Program-made: the position numbers and the translations under genes | Source of the DNA: Terriglobia bacterium | GTDB lineage: Bacteria > Acidobacteriota > Terriglobia > UBA7540 | DNA length: 8,599 nucleotides | Direction: 5' to 3' | NCBI GenBank assembly: GCA_022866195.1 | Contig: JALHUF010000364.1 | Coordinates: 1-8,599 of the forward strand | Part shown: positions 1 through 5,181 of the stretch, in pieces | How the letters are laid out: each line of letters begins with the position of its first letter | Numbering within the stretch: the stretch's first letter is position 1 | The notes under the pieces: model-generated | What the model saw: the letters and a program-made list of their open reading frames with translations, nothing else | The model's database searches: none | What the model was told of the DNA's origin: nothing

Positions 1-2
1 TG

Positions 3-62
3 CTGATCATGATCGTGCCCTCCATCCGCAAGCTGGTGGAGGCAGCGCAAACGGGAAAGTAG
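3..62 (+). CDS. Possible 3' end of a convergent gene, partial
   Basis: An open plus-strand frame enters from the left edge and reads LIMIVPSIRKLVEAAQTGK before a TAG stop. Only 19 codons are visible, so no family can be assigned. The tail has a short hydrophobic run followed by an amphipathic, basic stretch. It ends 28 bases before the stop codon of the GH20 gene on the other strand, so the two would be convergent with no visible terminator between them. The other plus frames close at 4-6 and 68-70. It could be a chance frame. The extent of the gene lies outside the window. Confidence 0.3.
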   Translation: MIMIVPSIRKLVEAAQTGK

Positions 63-90
63 AAGCCTGACACAAGGTGGGATGGAAAGA

Positions 91-1719
91 TCACCGATGG
101 CCTTGACTAAGTCTCAGGCTCTTGACGGGCTCGAGCACGTCGGCGAGCACCTTCAACGGCGCGGCATCGTTCATATTCGTAAGGCGCTCCAGCATGGGCC
201 CATAGCTCGACCGCTGGGTCAACCCCAGGCCTTCCAGTTGACGGCTCACCCGGGCGAGGCGGCGATACATAGATTCCACGTCCTTCACTTCCTGCGGTGA
301 CCACAACCTCTCAGCGATCGCCGCGGCGCGCGGCCAGATGCGCGAAGCAACAGTCTCCGGCGTGACGTATTCGGCCCACATGCAGGCCTCTCCGCCCAGG
401 ATGCGAGACTTCTGCTCCTCAGCCAGGCCAGCGGTTTCTCCCTCCATCGGGTCAACTTTGTAGTGGAACGACGCTGGCAGAATATGGTCCAGGTAGTAGC
501 CGAAGGAAAGAATCCCCATGTAACCCTGCCGCGCGGCCTCCGCGAGCGATTTCTGCCCGCGCCAGGACTGCACGACGATGTCCTTGGGAAGCTCGGGATG
601 CAGGATTTCATCCCAGCCAATCATCTTCTTGCCGTGCTGCCGGGCGATCGCCAGGACCCGCCGGTTGAAATACGCCTGCAGGTCGTGGTTGCCTTTCATG
701 CCGCGTCTCCGCATGAAGGCCTGGATGCGCGGGTTGTGGTCCCATTGTTTTCCGTTCACCTCGTCGCCGCCGATGTGGAAGTACTCGTCGGGGAATAAGG
801 CTGCCATCTCCCCAATGAAGCCGTCGAGAAAGGCGTAAAGCTCCGCTTTGGTCGGATTCATGGCCGGATCGAAAATGCCCCAGGCGCGCTCAATCACATA
901 AGGACCGGGAGCACTGGCCAGTTCGGGATGGCTGACAAACCAGCTCGTGGTGTGGCCGGGCATATCGAACTCCGGGACCACCCGGATGCCACGCTCCCGC
1001 GCGTAGGCGATGACCTCCCGGACATCCGCCTGCGTGTAGTAGTTCCCGTCGGAGCCCAGGCGCTGGAGTTCGGGGAACCTTCTGCTCTCCATTCGGAATC
1101 CCTGGTCGTCAGAGAGATGCCAGTGCAGGACGTTCAGCTTGACCGCCGCCATCGCGTCGAGGTTCCGTTTGATGACGGGCACGGGCATCCAGTGACGGGA
1201 CGCATCCATCAACAGGCCCCGCCAGCGAAAACGCGGGCGATCGTTGATATCTACAGCAGCAACGCCGAAGCCCCGCGTGTCCAAATCCACCAGTTGAAGG
1301 AAGGTCTCCATGCCGCGCAGCACCCCAACCGGCGTAGGGGCCGTGAGGCGGGCCTGCTCCGTCCTGACCTCGAGCCGGTAAGACTCGTCTTCCCTGACTG
1401 TCTGGACCGGTTCTCCAGCGTGGTCGCAATGAATAACCAGGGCGGCCGGGGAGGGAGCTTTCTCGCTCCGGTCCGGCAGAGCGATACCTGTCTGTCTCGC
1501 CAAACGGCGCGCCAGACGCTGAGCAGCGGCGCGCAGTCTGGGTTCCTGGTACCCGCTCAAGCTGATTCGGAACGAGTCGGTGATCGCCAGCCTGCCCTCG
1601 CGCGGCGACACCTGGGCCGGCTGTGGCAGCAAGTTGTTCTCTTGCGCCTCGCCTGAAATCACGCCCGCACAAAGTGTCATCAACATCAGGGCCCCTAACC
1701 TGCTCAGCGGATTTTCCAC
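91..1719 (-). CDS. Secreted family 20 beta-N-acetylhexosaminidase
   Basis: This 542-residue enzyme should remove terminal beta-linked GlcNAc or GalNAc from chitin oligomers, peptidoglycan fragments or glycans by substrate-assisted retaining catalysis. Residues 1-25 look like a Sec signal peptide, with a hydrophobic run LGALMLMTLCAGVIS and likely cleavage after GEA, so it acts in the periplasm or outside. A GH20b-like alpha/beta domain spans about 30-155 and the TIM barrel about 160-480. Visible family motifs are WRGLLMDASRHWMP (166-179), HWHLSDDQGFR (199-209), HIGGDE with the catalytic pair D319-E320, GWDE (368-371), QSWRG (384-388) and GGEACMWAE (442-450). The start is GTG; AGGAGG at 1730-1735 lies 10 bases upstream and is the best Shine-Dalgarno in the window. 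The gene lies 101 bp after mqnA and may share its transcript. The C-terminus stops abruptly after EPVK, discussed as a finding. Exact substrate is unknown. Confidence 0.93.
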   Translation of the reverse strand: MENPLSRLGALMLMTLCAGVISGEAQENNLLPQPAQVSPREGRLAITDSFRISLSGYQEPRLRAAAQRLARRLARQTGIALPDRSEKAPSPAALVIHCDHAGEPVQTVREDESYRLEVRTEQARLTAPTPVGVLRGMETFLQLVDLDTRGFGVAAVDINDRPRFRWRGLLMDASRHWMPVPVIKRNLDAMAAVKLNVLHWHLSDDQGFRMESRRFPELQRLGSDGNYYTQADVREVIAYARERGIRVVPEFDMPGHTTSWFVSHPELASAPGPYVIERAWGIFDPAMNPTKAELYAFLDGFIGEMAALFPDEYFHIGGDEVNGKQWDHNPRIQAFMRRRGMKGNHDLQAYFNRRVLAIARQHGKKMIGWDEILHPELPKDIVVQSWRGQKSLAEAARQGYMGILSFGYYLDHILPASFHYKVDPMEGETAGLAEEQKSRILGGEACMWAEYVTPETVASRIWPRAAAIAERLWSPQEVKDVESMYRRLARVSRQLEGLGLTQRSSYGPMLERLTNMNDAAPLKVLADVLEPVKSLRLSQGHR

Positions 1720-1729
1720 GTTCGCCTTT

Positions 1730-1735
1730 CCTCCT
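1730..1735 (-). promoter_or_regulatory. Shine-Dalgarno for the GH20 gene
   Basis: The minus strand reads AGGAGG, ten bases before the GTG start at 1719. It supports GTG as the start, because no in-frame ATG is as well placed. It is the only textbook Shine-Dalgarno among the genes whose starts lie in the window. Confidence 0.75.
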
Positions 1736-1820
1736 GGAGAAAGTATACATCCCTTGGCCGGCGCAACGGGCGGCCGGTTGTCCCTCGCTGAATTGTCCGG
1801 GATTGTCAGGAAGTGCAGCC

Positions 1821-2612
1821 CTACACGAAATTCAGGTCTTTTTCGACCGGGATGATCCCTGCCTCGCGCGCCAGCTTATAGAAAAGGCGCAAGCCCTTGC
1901 GATTCTCCTCGTCCAAGGAGTAATCGACGTTTTGCGTGAGGTACGCCTTCACCGCGGCAGGCGGCATCTTGAGCTTGGGCGCGTATTCGGCGGCGATGTC
2001 CGCGACGTGCGCCAAGCCGTAGTCGCGCGAATCCTCGAAATCTTTGCGAAAGCGGCCGATCTTGGCCTCTTCGCGGCCTACCCAGAGGGCGAAGACAAAC
2101 GGCAGGCCAGTGAATTTTCTCCATTCGGCAGCAAGATCGTAGATCTCGGCTACTTGGCCGTCGTACGTCAGCGCCGGGTCACCAATCACCAGCGCGGCGT
2201 CTGCGCGCCGCAACATCTCCACGGGCTTGGGAGCCGACGGCGTGACGTTGATCCAGCGCGAGTAGAATTTTCGCATCAGGATCCTCAGCAGCGCCGCGGA
2301 AGTTCGGGAGGAATTGTCCACCGCCACGTTCTGGATCTTCTCCAGGGGAACCTTGCTCAAGAGCAAAACGCTCCTGACTTCCTGCTTCGCGGCAATGGAG
2401 ATGCCGCTCAAGATCTGGGCGCGGTCCAACCGCTGGTACTCGATGGAGGGAATGATCCCCACGTCTGCCTTGGCTTGCCGCACAGCCTCCGCGCAGCCGG
2501 CGGGGGAGGTGAACTCAAGCTGGTACCGGCCCTGCTGTACGCCCTTCAGCATCCCCCAGACCAGCGGGACTGCGGTGGTGTAGTGGACAACGGAAACTCT
2601 CGGTAAGGTCAT
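1821..2612 (-). CDS. mqnA: Chorismate dehydratase MqnA (futalosine menaquinone pathway)
   Basis: MqnA dehydrates chorismate to 3-[(1-carboxyvinyl)oxy]benzoate, the first step of the futalosine route to menaquinone, in the cytoplasm. The 263-residue protein has the usual length and periplasmic-binding-protein-like fold of the family. Recognisable parts are the N-terminal strand RVSVVHYTTAVPLVWG (5-20), CAEAVRQAKADVGIIPSIEYQ (40-60), the VAVDNSSRTSAALLRIL segment (96-112), LVIGDPAL (141-148) and WRKFTGLPFVFALWVGR (164-180). The C-terminal helix is YLTQNVDYSLDEENRKGL (224-241). The ATG at 2612 has no clear Shine-Dalgarno, but an in-frame TAG at 2643-2645 limits any extension. A good promoter lies 28 bases upstream. 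No other mqn gene is in view, so the rest of the pathway must lie elsewhere. MqnD is a related fold, but these motifs fit MqnA better. Confidence 0.9.
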   Translation of the reverse strand: MTLPRVSVVHYTTAVPLVWGMLKGVQQGRYQLEFTSPAGCAEAVRQAKADVGIIPSIEYQRLDRAQILSGISIAAKQEVRSVLLLSKVPLEKIQNVAVDNSSRTSAALLRILMRKFYSRWINVTPSAPKPVEMLRRADAALVIGDPALTYDGQVAEIYDLAAEWRKFTGLPFVFALWVGREEAKIGRFRKDFEDSRDYGLAHVADIAAEYAPKLKMPPAAVKAYLTQNVDYSLDEENRKGLRLFYKLAREAGIIPVEKDLNFV

Positions 2613-2639
2613 AGGACTCAGGAAATGCCCTGAAGCTGA

Positions 2640-2667
2640 ATTCTATCCCAGTTCGCCGCCCTGTCAA
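2640..2667 (-). promoter_or_regulatory. Sigma70-type promoter for mqnA
   Basis: On the minus strand a perfect -35 hexamer TTGACA (2667-2662) is followed by a 16-base spacer and TAGAAT (2645-2640), which matches five of six bases of the -10 consensus. Transcription would start near 2633, leaving a leader of about 20 bases before the mqnA ATG. It lies in the xerC-mqnA gap, so mqnA and probably the GH20 gene can be transcribed apart from the upstream DNA-maintenance genes. Confidence 0.65.
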
Positions 2668-2708
2668 CCTTGGAAGGTCCGAGCACCCGGGCGCGTTCTG
2701 TGCGCTTC

Positions 2709-2745
2709 TCACTTTGGACTTTCGACTTTCAACTTTCGACTTCTT
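2709..2745. repeat. Heptanucleotide repeat array across the xerC stop
   Basis: The plus strand carries four clear 7-bp units, TGGACTT, TCGACTT, TCAACTT and TCGACTT (2715-2742), with a degenerate TCACTT before them. The core is T[CG][GA]AC followed by an invariant TT. The array covers the last bases up to the TGA of xerC (2745-2747) and extends into the xerC-mqnA gap. It is a degenerate tandem repeat, like the short tandemly repeated sequences known in cyanobacterial intergenic DNA; that comparison is by form only. Confidence 0.8.
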
Positions 2746-3656
2746 CACGCCTTCGGGTGTGTCTTGTCGTAAACGTCCATCAACTGCTTGATGGACACCT
2801 GCGTGTACTTCTGCGTGGTCGCCAGGCTTTTGTGGCCCAGCATTTCCTGGATGGCGCGCAAATCCGCGCCCTCGGCCAGGAGGTGAGAGGCGAAAGCGTG
2901 CCGAAGCGAATGGGGACTCACCTTAACGTTCGGTCCGAATTGCCGAATATGCTTTTTCAACAGGCGGTCCACCGAGCGCGGCGTGAGCCGCCCGCCGCGC
3001 GCGTTCAAGAACAAGGCCGTCTCCCTGGTTTTGTTCTCCTGCAAAACCTTCTCCCGTACCGGCAGGTAGGCGGTTATGGCCGCGCGCGCCTTGGAACCAA
3101 ACGGCACGATCCTCTCCTTGTCCCCTTTGCCGCGCACCAGCACGATGCCATCCCCGAAATTCACGTTACGCAGGTCCAGCCCAGTCAATTCGCTGACGCG
3201 CAGGCCCGAGGCATAAAGCAGCTCCAGGATCGCCCGGTCGCGCATCAGCCCCGGATCACCGCTCTGTGCCGCCTGCCCCACCCGGTTCAGGAAGTCGTTC
3301 ATCTCCTCTTCCGTCATAATGCGGGGAAGCGTGTGCGGGACCTTGGGCGTGGAGACAGTAGCGGCGGGATTCTCCGCCAGCTCGCGCTCGCGGCTGAGGA
3401 ACTTGAAGAAAGCCCTAACCGCCGCCAGCTTGCGGGCGATCGAAGTCTTCTTTTTCTCTTGCTCGAAAAGGAAGGCGAGGAAGCCCCGGATGCGCAGCGC
3501 GTCAATCGACTTCAGGCTGACCTTCGCGGCGGGTTGGCCCTGGGCGAGGAAATCGCGAAATTGCAGGAGGTCGCTGCGGTAGTTGCGCACCGTATGCGGC
3601 GAGGCGTTGCGCTCGTACTGCAAATAGTGGATGTAGCGCTCGATCAGGTCGTCCAT
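2745..3656 (-). CDS. xerC: Tyrosine recombinase XerC (site-specific, dif resolution)
   Basis: This 303-residue cytoplasmic recombinase should act at the dif site with a partner to resolve chromosome dimers. An N-terminal SAM-like core-binding domain covers about 1-90 (DLIERYIHYLQYERNASPHT), and the catalytic domain about 110-295. The full active set is visible: R153 in SGLRVSEL, K177 in GKGDKERIVP, H249 and R252 in PHSLRHAFASH, H275 in LGHKSLATTQ, and nucleophile Y284 in QKYTQ. Length is typical. XerC rather than XerD is chosen mainly because it follows trmFO, as codV/xerC does in Bacillus. The ATG at 3656 matches the family N-terminus but has no Shine-Dalgarno, since a heptad array ends 3 bases upstream. 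The stop codon lies inside another array. A partner XerD is not in the window. Confidence 0.93.
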   Translation of the reverse strand: MDDLIERYIHYLQYERNASPHTVRNYRSDLLQFRDFLAQGQPAAKVSLKSIDALRIRGFLAFLFEQEKKKTSIARKLAAVRAFFKFLSRERELAENPAATVSTPKVPHTLPRIMTEEEMNDFLNRVGQAAQSGDPGLMRDRAILELLYASGLRVSELTGLDLRNVNFGDGIVLVRGKGDKERIVPFGSKARAAITAYLPVREKVLQENKTRETALFLNARGGRLTPRSVDRLLKKHIRQFGPNVKVSPHSLRHAFASHLLAEGADLRAIQEMLGHKSLATTQKYTQVSIKQLMDVYDKTHPKA

Positions 3657-3659
3657 AAA

Positions 3660-3729
3660 GGCTGTCAGCTATCAGCTCTCAACGGTCAGCACTAGAACGA
3701 CCGCGGACGAGCGACAACGGACCACGGAC
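3660..3729. repeat. Ten-unit heptanucleotide array spanning the trmFO end and xerC leader
   Basis: Ten consecutive 7-bp units fit exactly in phase. On the plus strand the left part reads GGCTGTC AGCTATC, AGCTCTC, AACGGTC, AGCACTA. The right part reads GAACGAC, CGCGGAC, GAGCGAC, AACGGAC, CACGGAC. The left half repeats a TCARC core and the right half a CGGAC core, so two unit types are joined without loss of phase. The array begins 3 bases upstream of the xerC ATG, contains the trmFO TGA (3679-3681) and runs 48 bases into the trmFO reading frame. Confidence 0.8.
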
Positions 3730-5052
3730 ATTCTCCCGCCAAGTGTCAAGGTCTGCCAAGGCGCGGTCGCATTGGCGCGCGCGCCGCGCCCGCCGGTCCC
3801 GCGCCACGCGCCCCGGCAAATTCTCGCTGGGCGGCAGCAAGTCGAAAGCGATGTTGGCCGGCTGATAGTCGCGCGGGTCGGCGTGAGTGATGTAGTGAAT
3901 TAGCGAACCCAAGGCCGTCGTGCGGGGTGGCGCGGCGAAGGCTTCCCCCCTCGCGCGGTGCGCCAGGGCGAACCCCGCGAGCAGCCCAGAGGCGATGCAT
4001 TCCACGTACCCCTCAACGCCGCAAAGCTGCCCCGCCACAAAAACTTCCGCGGCACCCCGCAGGTTCAGATCGGATTCCAGAAGCCTCGGCGCGTTGAGGT
4101 AAGTGTTGCGATGGATCTGTCCGAAGCGCAAGAACTCCGCCTTCTCCAAGCCCGGAATCATCCGCAAGATTCTCTGCTGCTCGGGGAATCTCAGGTGGTT
4201 CTGAAAGCCCACCAGGTTGTAGCTGGAATGCCGCAGGTTTTCCGGCCGGAGTTGCACGACGGCGTAAGGCCGCTTGCCCGTCCGCGGATCAGTCAACCCG
4301 ACCGGCTTCATCGGGCCGAACCGCAAGGTGTCGTAGCCGCGCCGCGCCAGCTCTTCGATGGGCAGGCAGGCTTCGAAGTAATGCAAATCCTCGCACGGAT
4401 GTGAGCGAACCGTTTCCGCGCCCACCAGCGCCTCGTGGAAGGCGCGGTATTCTTCTTCGTTCAGGGGACAGTTCAGGTAATCCTCACTGCCCTTGTTATA
4501 GCGCGAGGCGCGAAAGATGCGCTCCAGGTTCAGCGTTTCCGCATCCACAATGGGGCTGATAGCATCGTAGAAAGCCAGGTTCTCGGCGCCCGTCAACGCC
4601 TGCAGCCGCACGGCCAGGGCATCGGAAGTCAGCGGCCCCGTGGCAAACAGCGCCAGGCTGTTGGCGCGGAGGTCGCAGAACTCTTCCCGGCGCAGTTGAA
4701 TAAGAGGATGGTTCTCGATTGCCGCGGTGACGCAGGCCGCAAAGCGCTCGCGATCAACCGCCAGCGCCGTACCGCTGGGAACTGCGCTCGCAGCCGCCAG
4801 GCGCATCAACAGCGACCCGGCGCGCCGCAACTCTTCTTTCAGCAGCCAGGAAGCCGAGCCCGGCACATTCGACTTCAGCGAATTGCTGCAAACCAGTTCC
4901 GCGAGCTTGTCGGTCTTGTGCGCGGACGTTTGTCGGGCGGGGCGCATTTCATAGAGGACGACGGGCACACCGCGCTCGGCAAGCTGCCAGGCTGCTTCAC
5001 TTCCCGCCAGCCCGCCGCCCGCCACCGCCACCGGTCTCATCTCCAGCCCCAT
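3679..5052 (-). CDS. trmFO: Methylenetetrahydrofolate-tRNA (uracil-54-C5)-methyltransferase TrmFO
   Basis: TrmFO is a cytoplasmic flavoenzyme that methylates U54 of the tRNA T-loop using methylenetetrahydrofolate and FADH2. The 457-residue frame shows the FAD-binding GGGLAGSEAA (12-21), YEMRP (34-38), LAELVCSNSLKS (50-61), HYFEACLPIEELA (224-236), RPYAVVQLRPEN (261-272), YNLVGFQ (278-284) and GVEGYVECIASGL (345-357). C229 in FEACLP should be the catalytic cysteine, and C55 is the other conserved one. The ATG at 5052 is used, but the ATG at 5040 gives MRPVAVAGGGLAG, is equally plausible, and fits the promoter better. The last 16 residues, VRGPLSLVRGRSSADR (442-457), are encoded by heptanucleotide repeats and do not look like family sequence. 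It lies 22 bp before xerC and 129 bp after topA. Confidence 0.94.
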   Translation of the reverse strand: MGLEMRPVAVAGGGLAGSEAAWQLAERGVPVVLYEMRPARQTSAHKTDKLAELVCSNSLKSNVPGSASWLLKEELRRAGSLLMRLAAASAVPSGTALAVDRERFAACVTAAIENHPLIQLRREEFCDLRANSLALFATGPLTSDALAVRLQALTGAENLAFYDAISPIVDAETLNLERIFRASRYNKGSEDYLNCPLNEEEYRAFHEALVGAETVRSHPCEDLHYFEACLPIEELARRGYDTLRFGPMKPVGLTDPRTGKRPYAVVQLRPENLRHSSYNLVGFQNHLRFPEQQRILRMIPGLEKAEFLRFGQIHRNTYLNAPRLLESDLNLRGAAEVFVAGQLCGVEGYVECIASGLLAGFALAHRARGEAFAAPPRTTALGSLIHYITHADPRDYQPANIAFDLLPPSENLPGRVARDRRARRARQCDRALADLDTWRENVRGPLSLVRGRSSADR

Positions 5053-5061
5053 CTGGACGGC

Positions 5062-5091
5062 ATTATAGCAGGTAGGATGCAGGGATCTCAG
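5062..5091 (-). promoter_or_regulatory. Possible promoter for trmFO
   Basis: The minus strand has a perfect TATAAT (5067-5062), with CTGAGA (5091-5086) 18 bases upstream matching four of six -35 positions. Transcription would begin near 5055. That leaves almost no leader for the ATG at 5052 and about 15 bases for the ATG at 5040, where a GGGG sits 6 bases upstream. The -10 match is strong, but the -35 is only fair. Confidence 0.4.
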
Positions 5092-5108
5092 TTACCCGAC
5101 GGTCCGCG

Positions 5109-5161
5109 GTCGATGCCACACAGTCCATGCCGATTCGGCTTGGACTCTTTCCACCATCGAC
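5109..5161. repeat. Nested inverted repeat between topA and trmFO
   Basis: Outer arms GTCGATG (5109-5115) and CATCGAC (5155-5161) are exact complements. Between them, AGTCCA (5122-5127) pairs with TGGACT (5141-5146) and GCCGA (5129-5133) pairs with TCGGC (5135-5139), around a single central base at 5134 and one mismatch at 5128/5140. The inner 25 bases are thus nearly a perfect palindrome. It starts 20 bases after the topA stop. No T-tract follows on either strand, so it is not a typical intrinsic terminator. It could be an RNA hairpin that protects the topA 3' end, an operator, or a mobile repeat. Confidence 0.7.
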
Positions 5162-5181
5162 GGCTTAGTGCGAAGTCCCCT

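Noticed and set aside
1669..1671. C17 of the GH20 protein as a lipoprotein cysteine
   Set aside because: The preceding residues are MTL, which do not fit a lipobox; GEA followed by Q looks like a normal signal peptidase I site.
1742..1747. TATACT as a -10 box for the GH20 gene
   Set aside because: It is only 6 bases from the Shine-Dalgarno, so transcription would begin inside it, and no -35 is found at a fitting distance.
1756..1777. GC-rich hairpin between mqnA and the GH20 gene as a terminator
   Set aside because: The stem is only 5 bp with a 10-base loop and no T-tract follows on the minus strand.
1623..2606. Long plus-strand open frame of 327 codons opposite mqnA
   Set aside because: It is antisense to a clear MqnA and spans the mqnA-GH20 gap. 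It has no recognisable motif and fits a GC-rich shadow frame.
2515..2748. Small minus-strand frame starting MKKSKVESRKSKV
   Set aside because: The lysine/serine-rich start is a translation of the 7-bp repeat and the rest overlaps mqnA in another frame.
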